Source: Loxodes magnus
Taxonomy: Eukaryota > Ciliophora > Karyorelictea > Loxodida > Loxodidae
DNA: 64,000 nt
Direction: 5' to 3'
Assembly: GCA_946699065.1 (NCBI GenBank)
Contig: CAMPDV010001060.1
Span: forward strand, 1 to 64,000
In this document: in pieces, positions 52,853 to 64,000 of the stretch
Numbering within the stretch: position 1 is the first letter of the stretch
Layout of the letters: each line of letters starts with the position of its first letter
Notes under the pieces: generated by a model
Told to the model about the DNA's origin: nothing
Seen by the model: only the letters and a program-made list of their open reading frames with translations
Databases searched by the model: none
Translations under genes and position numbers: made by a program

Positions 52853-54013
52853 TTTTGATTAGGTAGTAGAAAAATGTTAGAGCTTGCCTGACTATCTTGG
52901 AGGAGAGGATGTAAGAAGTGGATTATTATTATTCTTTCTGATCTTCTTCTCTTCTTTTGATAGAAAAAATCTTTGGCAAGTCTCTCTATTTTATTTATAT
53001 GAAAACCTCCATTTTAATATTTTTATTAAAATAACCGAACATCCTTTTAATCAGAATGAGTTGAAAAAAGTTTTAAAGCATAACAGAAGAGCTTCTTTCA
53101 GGTTCTAAAGGAATTTTTTAAATAATTACATTCTATGAAATTTAAAATTTCTAGACAATTTATGAAAGAAAAGCAATTAATGTAGTCTTAAGTTATGATT
53201 GATCTACTTCATGTGTTTTTATAAAAATAGTTTCTGATCAATCATATCTAATTATTCTAGAAGATAATAACATAAGTTATTTATAATAAATAAAATAAAA
53301 GATCTTCTTTATTTAGAAATATTGTAACATAATTATACTCCTTATTACCTAAGCTATTAATATTAAAAAATGTTTATACAAGAGTTGTTTAGTAGTAATT
53401 CAACTATTTCTCTTTTTATTTAACATTAAATAATTTTATTTTTAATTTTATGCCTATTTATTTATTTTTTCTTAAGTCAGTTATATCTTTAAAGCAAAAA
53501 ATAAGTTCTTAAACATTTAAAATCGCTTCTTTCCCATATTGAAGCGAAATATTTTGATGCTTTTTAAATTTTTGGAATTTGATTTTTAGCTTAATTTTAC
53601 AAATATAAGTTTAGTTTTGTAGAATTAAATTTTTTTCATCCTTTTCTTTTAATTTTATAGAACTTTCAAAATCCTAAATAATATTTTCATAGTGATTGCA
53701 TCTAAAAATATGATCAAATTCATCAAAATTTTAGCCATAGATAAAGATATATTATATCTAACGTTAAAGTGTCGTATACTAAGTTCCTACTGAAAATTAT
53801 TTTAAAATTTTCTCAGTTGTTAATAAAATGACTTTATTAAATATTATGCTTATTATATTTGCCATAGGTAATTAAATGAAGCATGTTTTAATCATTTTCT
53901 ATTCAACCGATAATTTTTATGCAGTTGTCAGAAAGTATACTCCTTTAAAAGATATATTTTAAATTAAGATAAGATATATTCTCCTTTCATCTATATAGAA
54001 TCAACATGCGGAT
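52853..54013. other. AT-rich intergenic stretch
   Basis: A short GC-richer patch at 52860-52940, upstream of the minus-strand frame, is followed by A/T-dominated sequence. No supported gene. Confidence 0.5.
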
Positions 54014-54220
54014 TCAATTTCTTGCTTCACTCTACGATACTACCCATATAATATTACTTTTCCTCAAGAAAGACTAGAAAGGATGAGATAATAATGGAAT
54101 TATTTCGCTTTCAAGGATGAAAGCTTCCAAGGAGTTTTTGTGTTCAGTATTAACTTTACAGCACCGCTTGCTAAAATGCGAACTACAATAGTCCATGGTT
54201 AATTTCCAGCTGACCTTCAT
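54014..54220 (-). CDS. Small ORF of 68 codons, twin of 11.5 kb
   Basis: Starts MKVSWKLTMDY and ends at TGA with exactly the length of the 11531-11737 frame. The DNA match extends across the whole frame, including a long identical stretch near 54060-54085. It may be a conserved micro-protein, the 5' end of an element, or a short interspersed repeat whose frame is incidental. Confidence 0.4.
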
Positions 54221-54344
54221 TTTTTTCTTTTAAAGACTTTATTTAAAAAATTGATATTTAACTTTTTATTCCAAAAGTTTTCTAAATTATTAAAATTTTA
54301 GACCTCTTAAATTCCAAAATTTGTTAATTAATTATTAACATTTA

Positions 54345-54609
54345 GAGCCTGAGGACAACTAAGCTCTCACTATACAACAATCTCTAAACAGCCATCTTGA
54401 CTGATATAATGGGGATATTCTGTTGAAAGGTTTCTGCAAACAGGGACCACAATGTGTACTGAATTCATACTCCAAGATCATAGAATTCAAGCCCTTACCA
54501 TAGACAAATAATCTCCAAATAAATTCCTTAATGACTTTGGAGTCCATTTAGGAACCTTCCTAAAGATTGGAGATATAATCAGACAGAGTCAAAATCTTGC
54601 TCCCGCCAT
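54345..54609 (-). other. GC-richer island with coding-like frames
   Basis: Clearly less AT-rich than its surroundings. An ATG at 54609 opens MAGARFWLCLIISPIF. A neighbouring frame reads MDSKVIKEFIWRLFVYGKGL and FSTHCGPCLQKPFNRISPLY. Neither is recognised. A small RNA gene or element fragment is also possible. Confidence 0.3.
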
Positions 54610-55500
54610 TCTTTTAATTATTAAACATCAAAATTTATATATAAATGAAATTACTTACATATTTGAGCTAAGGCAAATAGTGTAAAAGGTATTTTTCTAA
54701 TAAAAAACTTATGTCAGAGTTAGGATTTTATTTACTATCGTTAATTAATTAGAATAGCATTAGATTTTAAGATATTATATGTTTAAATGGAAGTCAACTC
54801 AAATCAATAAATTACGACTAATTAACGTCTAATTCAATTGTCTAAAAGTTTATCTTGCAAAGAGCCTTAATATTTTGATCTATTTAGTTTATATTTCCTT
54901 TTAGTTCTGGAAAGGATTAAACATTTTAAGCACTTCAATATTCCTTTAATTAACAGATATTGCTACATTTATAGCTATCAATTTCTTACCTATAATGCGA
55001 AATAGATAATTTTAACATGATTAAAATTTTTTCGCAAAGTAAGTGAATAAGAATAAATATTTTATAAGCATTTGTATGAAATAAGGGAGAAAATTTTCAA
55101 ATTTTTTGAAGAAAACTAAATCAAATTTTAAAAGGAATAGGAAGAAACTGAATGACAACTATATGAAATATCTGTAAAATAAGATTTGAAAATGATAACA
55201 CATCGAAAATTTTTGCTTCTTATCAATGATTTAAAAAAATTAAAGATAAAAGAGGAATTTTTATTGTTTATTTGCTATTTTTTTTATTTTGTAGAAGTAT
55301 AAGTAAATATTATTTCAATTTCCAAATAAAATAAATCTAATTTCTTGTGTGTAGATCTTGTACGTTTTATATTAAATTTACCTTCCTTTTAAGCAAAACT
55401 ATTTTCTTGAATTAGTTCTAAAATGAAATAATTTATTCAGAATATAAAAAACTTTCTTCAATTTGAACGAAATAAACTAATTTTAATTAAATCATCTCAT
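54610..55500. other. AT-rich intergenic stretch
   Basis: No gene, RNA or repeat recognised. Confidence 0.5.
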
Positions 55501-56085
55501 TCATATTATTCTAAAGCTATTAAAAAATCTTACAAATGCAAAAAAACTTTACTTAAAGAAACCATATCTAAAAATTAGCAGGAAAAAACTATTAATTAAG
55601 AATCTCATGTTTTTTATCAAAGTAAATATAATGTGAGAAAATATTATTGCTTTGAAATGGGCTTTAAATAATAAATATGATTATAGAGCAGTTAGCACCT
55701 TGTTGACGCTCTGCTCTTTCAATATTAATATTAATATTAATATTAATATTAAAAAAAGTTTTTTATTGTTTCTTTTTATAATTCTATCCGTCCAATGAGT
55801 CATGTATTCTTCTCCAAATGAGAGTCTGCTTATTAAAGATTATTCTCGAATCTTGAACCAAATGCTCCAGTCTTCTTGAATAAGATCCAAATAAGAAATA
55901 GTAGTTAAGTTATTAGTAGACCTGTCAATCAAACTTTCATACTGCTAATGAGAACCTTCAAGCAAGTTAGGCTTGTCTCTTCCGAGCTTGTTCACTTCTC
56001 CCTATGGTGACATCTAGTGCGATTACTCACAATGCAATATACAATTCATCAGATTACTTACTAGTTCTCCGACCGCGGCAGACAT
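55501..56085 (-). CDS. Unrecognised ORF, 194 aa, conserved-looking N-terminal half
   Basis: The frame from ATG 56085 reads MSAAVGELVSNLMNCILHCE, later LLEGSHQQYESLIDRSTNN and YLDLIQEDWSIWFKIREQS, with balanced composition and only a few TAA/TAG Gln codons. From about 55755 it crosses an (ATTAAT)n run, which translates as Leu/Ile repeats, and then hydrophobic AT-rich sequence to TGA at 55501. Only the first 100 residues or so are convincing. The real gene may end or splice before the microsatellite. The family is unknown. Confidence 0.4.
55685..55717. repeat. Hairpin beside microsatellite
   Basis: AGAGCAG and CTGCTCT form a perfect 7-bp stem around a 19-base loop that is GC-richer than its flanks. 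Confidence 0.5.
55721..55754. repeat. (ATTAAT)n microsatellite
   Basis: About five and a half uninterrupted hexamer units. Confidence 0.9.
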
Positions 56086-56390
56086 CCATATTTTTTATAT
56101 TTTATAAATTAGAAATATTAACTTAATTTTGTAAATTTGAGATAGTAATTAATCTTAGCGAAAAACAAAATTAACTTTTGCCTGATCTAAGACTACTTAG
56201 AATAATAAAAATACAACTATTAATTATTATCAAATCATTTAGTCAAAAATTACTTCATTGTATATGTTAATTATTAAAAAACTGCTGAATTTTATTTAAA
56301 TTTATTAATCTTTAAATGATATTATAATCAAATATTAAATTAAAAAAATGTAGTATAAAATATTTTATAATTAATAGCCAAGAAAAAAAT
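56086..56390. other. AT-rich gap
   Basis: Nothing recognisable between the divergent frames on either side. Confidence 0.5.
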
Positions 56391-57200
56391 GTAAGGATTC
56401 AAGCCAGGATTCTTCGCGGCACCAAAGAAGCAGGAGTTAACGATATCCTAGAAATACTAGGACAAGAAAAGTATGCTAAAAAGGTCACCTATCAGAATGA
56501 GTCTCTCGCCTCTGAAGAAAAGCCTTGAAAAATAAATAAAGTTATAATGAACTCGGAAATCTCGAATCTCATCACATAGTAGTAAATAAGCAATAATTAG
56601 ATGATTAAATTGGTGTTGGATCTCCAGGAAGAGGTCAAAAAATAGAAGAAAAACAATAAGAAGTTTACGGAAAAACTTGAACTTGCAGAGGAAATAGAAT
56701 CTAAGCTTATGAACTAAGAAAGAGCCTTAACGCATTTTGAAGAATTTCACTAGACTTGAGAGTTAGTTTTAAAGTTAGTAATAGAAGCAGAAAGAACTGA
56801 TCAACAAGTTAGAAAAAATAGAAGGAAACCGTTACAGATTATAGCGTTTAATGAAATGAAAGGATAAAGGATAAAGGAATGATCCAATTAAATCTGAACG
56901 TGAAAAAACTCAAGATTTCAAACTAAACAAAAAGAAAAAGATTAATTATGTATCTCGCAAAAGTATCTGTGGAAAGCATCCTAGAAATTTCTCAATTTGA
57001 AGAAAAATATAAAAAATAATATAAGTAGCTGGAGAAAAAAAAGAAGAGTAAATAGTAACTATAACTATTACTTAGAAAAAAATTGAAAGAGAAAGATTAT
57101 ATTGTAACAGATTTGAGGTAAATTTATAAGAAAAAAATATCTAGAAAATAGGAGAAAGAAGAATTCAAGTTCAATATGCATGGCAATGAGAAAAGTTATA
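56391..57200 (+). CDS. Coiled-coil protein, ORF1-like (relative of 11.9-12.6 kb)
   Basis: From the ATG at 56547 (MNSEISNLITQQQISNNQ) the frame has a coiled coil, MIKLVLDLQEEVKKQKK, aligned with LIKVVLNLQDQVKKLRK at 12.5 kb. It continues Lys/Gln-rich to NMHGNEKSY near 57195. In-frame sequence upstream to about 56391 (GTKEAGVNDILEILGQEKYA, ESLASEEKPW with TGA as Trp) looks coding and may belong to the protein. The 3' end is uncertain because no TGA follows soon. It is a second member of the coiled-coil family in the opposite orientation. Confidence 0.5.
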
Positions 57201-57372
57201 TATTCATTTAATTTAACTATTTATTAATTAATTAATTTTACTTTTTTCTTTATTCATTTAGTTATTTATTTATTATTTAATTAATTAATTTATTAATTTA
57301 TTTATAAATTTACTTTTTTTAATTAATTAAATTTTTTTATAAATTATTTATATATTAAAATAATAGTTATTT
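57201..57372. repeat. Low-complexity TTAAT/TTTAT tract
   Basis: Simple A/T sequence with many TTAATTAA and TTTATTTA words, lying exactly where giant copy 5 loses its VWA domain. Confidence 0.7.
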
Positions 57373-60300
57373 TTGTTTACTGTCCTTTCACTACGAATTT
57401 TCACATAGTATTGTTATAACTTTTTAAGTTCTTTCTTCAACGTTTGCCTCGACAAATTTCATTTAAACTCCTTTCTTGCAATAATTATCGCAAATTTTTT
57501 ACCTAAATAATTTCATATTTATTTGTTTTTCTACTTTATTTATTAAAGTTTTTATTTTTGTAAAGATTTAAATTCTCATCATTTAAATCTTTTTAAAATT
57601 AAATTCATTCAATCTTAATGTTTTAATAAATAACTTCATCTTAGTCTTTTAACTCATCACAGCAAATAGTTATTGCATTATTTGTATAAATATGTCTATT
57701 TCCACCAAACGCTTAAATTTAATGCCCTTCATTACAAGCATGTTATCTGTCTGGCAATGGTTAGTCAACTTGGTGAATAACATCACATTATTTTCTGCAA
57801 AGAGGACAATGTTCATCACAACCTTATAAAGCATTCTTAAAATCTTAAAAATGTTCCCCAACTATTTCCTCTTTTTGGATGCAGCTTTACATTTACAACA
57901 AAAACTTTGATTCTTTCATTTTCTTAGTGAATTCTGTCAAAAAGTTATACAAATTCGTAATTCTTTAATCTTAAATATGGGCTACAATTATTTTGACAAT
58001 ATCAAGATCAAGATTAAGCAAACTACTTATATCCAAAGACAGAGGTAAGTTATGCCTCTAATTTTAAACAAATTTAAATTATTTTATATTGATGATTTCA
58101 TTTTATTTTCATTCATTTTATATGAATCTAACAAGATAAATAGCTGCTGCTTCTTAATGAAATTAAGAAAATTAGGTTTAACTTTTATATTCTGATGATT
58201 CTTAAATACTGGAGCTTTATTAAATTTCAAAAAGATCTAATGAAGGAACTTAGCATTTCAGCTTTATTTATAAGCATAATTCTTAAAAATAAGCAATAAG
58301 ATTGTTTACTTTTTTTTCAATTTCATTAATATAGTTATTCATAGTTTAATCTATTATTTCAGTTACAATACCTGCCCAGGATTTTTCAAAAAATTTTATC
58401 AAATAAAATTTTGGGATCAACATAAAATAAAATAACTTCGTCCTCCGTTATTTGTACTTTTTATGACTATACTTATTAATTTCTACCTTAACACTTAGCT
58501 AATATATAATCTTCTATCTCTTATATGGTTTTAGACTTTTAGAATGAATTTTATTTCACTACTTTCATATTGTCATTAAAAGCTTAAAGAATTGTTCTTT
58601 TAGCTTTTTTACCAGTTCATTTTTTAATTCAAGAGTTACTCTATGGGCAAGTGAAATGTCTATTTACTCGTCATTGCTTGTTAAAATTCCAACAAACTTT
58701 ACTTTTTGAACTTACTTTGAGTTATCTCATATGTCAAATGATGTTTATTCCCTTATCAATTCTTACTATTCAGTTAGACATATTAAAAATGTTTAAGCGA
58801 CCAAGTGGACAAAGTGAGCTCCTTCTTCACTAATTTCTAGGCAAAAAGGTTCCAAATCCTAATTAAGTTTTTATACTATTTATTTCATCCCTTTTACTAT
58901 GTTTTGTATTAGTGTCTAAGTAACTTTAAAGAATTTATTCATATACTATCTTTTTTAATTTCCTTTCAATTTTTATAATCACTATTCTACATTTTCGTTT
59001 TCATCAACCTGACCATCAGTTTTGTAATTTTATAAAACACTTACTTCGATATCACGAATTAATTTATTCCAATTTAAGCGTTAATGGAAATACTAAATAG
59101 CTTTTTCACATTCCTTTCCATTTCCACTTATCTTATATTAAGTAGGATCTTCTATAAATTTGAAATATTTTTGAAGATATTTATCACTAAATTAATCTAA
59201 AAATTATTGACTAAATTCATATTTTATTTTAGATACTCTTGTAGAGATTTGTTAAAATCCAACTTAACTATAAGTGTACTAGTTTAGTTAAAACTTTTAA
59301 ACCTTTTTAATAAAATAATTTCCTTTCTGTCTATCATACTAAATATCATTTACTTCTTCGAATTAGAAAAATTTAAATCTCATATTTTACTAAAAATTAG
59401 AAATTTGAAAATTAGGTGATTGAGTAAAATAAATCTTTACATTATAATAAATCTATTCAATTAAAATTTTTATTAAATCTCAAACTTCTTCTTTTGTTTC
59501 TAATTAGTTACTCTTATTTACTTGATTAAATCTTAATTCAGTAATGTATTTTCTATCTATTGTAACTATTGAATTAAAAGATTAGAATTCAATTGTAATT
59601 ATTAAGTTTCTTACTAAAGTTAGTTTACTAAATTATTTAATTTATTATTATTTATTTCTATCTTTTTGCTAAGTCATCCAAATGAAAAGATTTTTTATAT
59701 TTGTCTATTCAAATAATCAAAAGAAAATCTTTCCTATATAAACTTAGATAGATCAAATTACATAAATGTGTTTTGTTATTTCAAAATGCTTGTTTGAAAA
59801 TTTTACAGATACCATTTATTTTTTTATTCGAAATTAACTATTTTTTCAATATTAGGTTTTATATTAGTTCCGTTAAAGAAGAAAAACTTAGGAATATATT
59901 TTTATTATTCGGTAAAGAAATATTGAATACGATAGTTTTTATATCCTTAAACCCATTCTTTTTCTTCTTAAATATTTTAAAATTGTTTTTCATTTTTCTA
60001 TTTTATATTAATTATGAATTAGCTAAAATACTTCTTCGAAAATAGTTTAATTTTGCTCCAACTTTTATTTAATTTCTTTCTTTATTTAGTTCCATGCTTC
60101 TTCAAATTTTTGCTCTGCTTATTCTTCTGAAAATTATTTATTTTCCTTCATTGCCTGTTATATAAAGAATCCTAATCTTGTATCACCAATGACTTTTGAT
60201 TTCTTATCAGCAAATTCAGCTATTACCTCATTGGTAATTTAGATCCATTACTAATTTCAGTAATTAATTTATCTTAGATACAAAGTTTTTTTACTATCTC

Positions 60301-63300
60301 TTAATGATAAACTTATATTTTCATCATCACAATATTTCTAAAAATCTCTTAACATAATTTATTTTATTTAGTCAAATTTATCATTAGTCTACTGCTTCAT
60401 TTCTAAACTAATTATCTCTATTTTTATAAAAGGATCTTCTTTATATTTTTCTAATGCCTTTCAAATTAGATTTGTTATATCTTTCTTGTGTTGCCTTTCT
60501 TAGTTTATTAAATGTTCTTACATCAGCTAACTTATCTTTTCACTTATTTTTTTGCCTTTTTTTTTTTCATCCAAACTCGTAAATTCAGTTAAACCTTTAA
60601 ATGTTTAAGTAAATAACCAGTGATTAGATGAAAATTTAAATCATTCATGCAAAGTATAGTGACCCCATTACTTATTTTCAGTTTAAATTGCTCTTTATAA
60701 TATTTATTATCTAAGATGTTCTAATGATTTAGAAAACTCGAAAGATGGTTAATTAACTAATAAATTTCTTTAACCTAATCTATCAAACGCAAAAGGTAGA
60801 ATAAATACATTTTCTTTCGCTATTTTAAATACTTACTCCGGCTTTTCACTTTGATTCTACCTATTTTCCCTCCTATTTTTTTCTATTTCTAAGATAGCCT
60901 AACTAATGTCTTTAATGTTTTCTTCTATAGCAAACTAATTTATTAAAGCTTGCATATTAATTATAATATTTACACTAGGCTATTCTATAATACATTCTTT
61001 AAGAGTTGAAATTGCATCTATAGCTAGTTTTATTAATTCAGCCATTTGCTTATTCATTTCTTTCTTATTACATATAAGTATAACATGAGATACACACATT
61101 AAATAGAATATTATCATTCTATCAAACTAATAATCTCTTCCTTCTGCAGATAAAATTCCTTCAGTATCAAGTAATAATATTTTCTTATAAGGAGAGTTTT
61201 AATTATTACTTATTGTTAATAAAGAAGCATAAACTCCTCTTGTACGTCTTCCAGTAGTCATAAATTATGTACCAAAGAGGAAGTTAAGTAGAAGTGACTT
61301 TCCTGAGGACAGTGGACCTATAGCACTTACTACAAGAACTTAATCTTAATCATTTTAGTGTATTATATTATACACATCTGATATAAACTATAAATTATTG
61401 CCATCTATTATTTCAAATTGTTATCCTTAGCTTATTTATAGCTTCGCCAGTTCAAAGTAAGAATTTTTTGATTCCTCTCCTATATTAATCTAATTTGTAG
61501 AGACTTAAGAATATTATCCAAGATAGTAGAGTTCTCGTATAACAAACTCTAAACTGAAAAGTTTTTAATCAATCTTAACGGTTATTTCTTTCGTTTTTTA
61601 TGTGATTTATTATTTACTTTAATTGGATTAATTTTCTTATTACAAGTCAGTTCTATACCAAGTTCTTTCTTCATATAATGGTTAAAGGTCTTTATCTAAA
61701 ATTCCTTTTAATAGCTTAGATAGTATAGGAGCTATTCCAATAAAATTATCACTATCAATAATCTCCATCAGTATTTTTACTATTTCAGTTTGTTTCTGTA
61801 TCTTTAATAATTCGTTCGATTTTTCTAGATTTTCCAAAATTTAATCTCTAACTTCCTGTTCAATTTCACTTTCTTTCTATAACTACATTTCATATTTACA
61901 AATTTCATCCATTATATAGTTACAAGGTAGGAATGATTTGTCTTTTAGAATATTAATAGCTTTCGCTATTTCACTCATGAATTTGTAAATTAGCTCTAAG
62001 CTTTTTTAAATATCAGTACAATACAAGTTATTAGCTTTAATGGTATTATAAAAGGCCTCCATTGAATTAATTCTCGCACTATAGTCTCCTATAAACTATT
62101 AATAGTTTTATATTTTTTAAAGGATTAAATCATAAACCCTTTCTTTAAGGTTTATTTTAGCTTACTCTTCCAATTTTTAATATTAGCATATCTAGAATAA
62201 GTAAACATCTTGGTTTTAAACTAATGCTTTAATAACTTCTTAACTGAAGGCTTTATTATGTTCTATAACAATGATTAGAGAATCTTATTTTATTTACTTT
62301 ATTTTTCCTATTTAAGCTTATAGAAGAGCTTTATCTGCTTCATTGTTGAGAACATGGATAATGAAAATATCAAAGAGACTATAAAACTTTTCTAATATTT
62401 CTACTTATTAAAATCCATGTCCATCTGCTACTGGGATATGCATTGGAGATACAAAATTATAGTCAAACTAGATTTCGATGGTTCCATAGTTGGTTAATCT
62501 ATTATTATGCTTTTCGAAATTCCTATTAAAGATTTAGTTAATAAAAGAAGTACAACCAATAGGACCTTAGTTAGGATTTACTTGGAGCTTAAAAGTAAAA
62601 ATAGACTTATAATTCTCAAAAATATAAAACAGTTCAGTATGAATTTAATGTTTCATCTAGTTAGTTTATAAATCTACTTCGTATACTAGTAAAGGAATTG
62701 GCATAAACTGAGAGCATGCCATACACAACATAATACGTAACCATTTATCTGAATTTTTCATTAGAAATTGGAAAAATTAAAGTCTTGTGAAAGGAGTCTG
62801 ACTATTCTTTTTTGAAAAAGCAGTTACTAATTTTGAGAAACTTATCTTTCTTTTGATGTAATCAAAAAGCAAAATTTAAAGCTAATCAAGAGGAAAATCA
62901 TTTTCTCTTCCATATTTATCAATTATATCAGCTTCTAATTTATTCATTTCCAGACCAACATGAAAACTCGTAAAATCGCTAATTGTTAGTTTTTTATTTC
63001 CAATTTTCAAAGCTTTACACATTTCTATTAGATTTTCTAAATTTGTCTCTTAGCAATTTTTTGAATGCCCTATTTAAAATCCCAATTTACTACTTGAAAA
63101 CTGCTATAGTATCTACTATTATAGGTTTCCTAAAGACTACTTAAAATTATAATTTTATATTTATTCAATTTACAAACTTTACACTTCCTTCTGAAATAAT
63201 TACTTTCATTATAGAATTTCCTTTAACTTTTATTAACGTAGCTCAACATTATAAGTTTTAATGGTTTGGTTTTGTATAGATTTATATTTCATATTTTAGA

Positions 63301-63926
63301 TTTTTCTTATTTTTTAATTAGTTGCTTAGTTAAAATCTTTTAAGTCTTTTAGAAAAGGAATTGCCTCCTCTAAGCACACTTTTTTAGTATGTCTTTAAAT
63401 TTAGTTAGTAAAAGCACTACAATTTTATTTGAACTATTAAGAATCATTGATCAAAGCTTTTTAAGCTGCATCTATTTTCTAAAATATTTAAATTTGTTCT
63501 TTAATTATGTTACTTTCTTCTTGCTTTATCTAGTCATATAGTTCTTTCAAAATTTACTCGATTGGTATTTGTTAGTGGTTCTAGTGAGTAGTTCTGGAAC
63601 ACTCTATGCAGATTTTTGAATTTTCATTTCGGCAATAATATTTACAAATCTATTAATGGATTTTGCAAATTTCCTAGACACTCTATTGTTATACTTGATT
63701 CAAAAGCTAGGGATATTATGAGTAAATAGCGTTTAAATTTTCCATTATTTTCCTCCACTGAAAAGTCTTAATTCCTATATTATTTGCATCAATATCCGTA
63801 ATTTCTTTCAGATCTTGGATTTACGAAACTCCATAATTTCATAAATTTTGAAGTATTTCATTAGCAAGTTATTTATTGCTTGAGAAAGTTTAAAAAATGA
63901 AAGATTGTAAGCTAATTTAGCTCATT
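57373..63926 (-). pseudogene. Giant GTPase copy 5 (SAM/B-box present, VWA missing)
   Basis: The N-terminus keeps the SAM-like domain (GVSQIQDLKEITDIDANNIG) and B-box (CKIHQQICKYYC...CIECSRTTHQNH). The G domain reads GPLSSGKS, MTTGRRTRGVYAS, LLLDTEGI. The cluster HCPLCRKQCD...GHQIQAFGGNRHI follows, and homology ends at QMKFVEANVEERTQK, just before the VWA metal site. One extra T near 63900 puts the ATG at 63926 out of frame with the SAM domain. The frame from there to the P-loop is otherwise open. At least two further shifts lie between about 58.6 and 57.8 kb. TGG occurs here at three Trp columns that are TGA in the intact gene. Confidence 0.82.
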
Positions 63927-64000
63927 TTATTATTTAATTGAAGTTAATAAAATAAAAATAAAGTTTACAGTCAAGACTTAAACACTTCTAGAAGAAATTT
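63927..64000. other. 5' flank of copy 5
   Basis: AT-rich sequence at the window edge with no recognised promoter signal. Confidence 0.4.

Noticed and set aside
1-64000. Tetrahymena or Paramecium origin (TGA stop only)
   Set aside because: In-frame TGA codons align with Trp in sister copies, which those codes do not allow. No chromosome-breakage sequence of the Tetrahymena type was seen.
1-64000. Condylostoma-type code (all three codons also stops)
   Set aside because: Every gene end I could place uses TGA, and TAA/TAG act only as Gln here. This fits the karyorelict variant better, though few ends are available.

Overview
The window is very AT-rich eukaryotic nuclear DNA whose long reading frames open only when TAA and TAG are read as Gln and TGA as Trp, with TGA also serving as the terminator. 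The TGA assignment r[...]sts on sequence: paralogous gene copies inside the window carry TGG in one copy and TGA in another at the same conserved Trp columns. This matches the ambiguous karyorelict ciliate code (a Loxodes- or Parduczia-like organism). The sparse genes, tandem repeats and many relics suggest a repeat-rich germline-like or unprocessed genome. The species assignment is inference.

The window is dominated by five copies of one giant gene. They lie at about 3.4-9.8 kb (+), 14.7-22.2 kb (-), 26.1-34.8 kb (+), 41.8-48.5 kb (-) and 57.4-63.9 kb (-). Only the 26.1-34.8 kb copy reads without a break: 2,883 codons and no intron. In order it has a SAM-like domain, a B-box zinc finger, coiled coil, a large GTPase domain of the VLIG/guanylate-binding type with a P-loop, a Cys/His cluster and a C-terminal von Willebrand A (VWA) domain with a complete MIDAS. 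The other four are diverged, truncated or frameshifted. The second and third copies form an inverted repeat with arms of about 7.35 kb around a 5.4 kb spacer, and the intact copy looks like a conversion mosaic of its relatives.

Between the giant copies lie smaller pieces. These include coiled-coil and zinc-knuckle proteins that look like ORF1/gag products of retrotransposon-like elements (9.9-14.2, 35.7-36.3, 50.9-52.9 and 56.5-57.2 kb), fragments of a LINE-type reverse transcriptase (39.8 and 41.3-41.6 kb, possibly 12.9-13.4 kb), and an unrecognised minus-strand gene piece (40.1-40.9 kb).

The first 2.2 kb is a tandem array of a 391-bp unit with almost no C on the plus strand, closed by a diverged inverted unit. 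The rest is AT-rich spacer in which I see no gene. TGA is the only terminator and is rare here, so long open frames arise by chance. I relied on motifs and paralogue alignment rather than ORF length.
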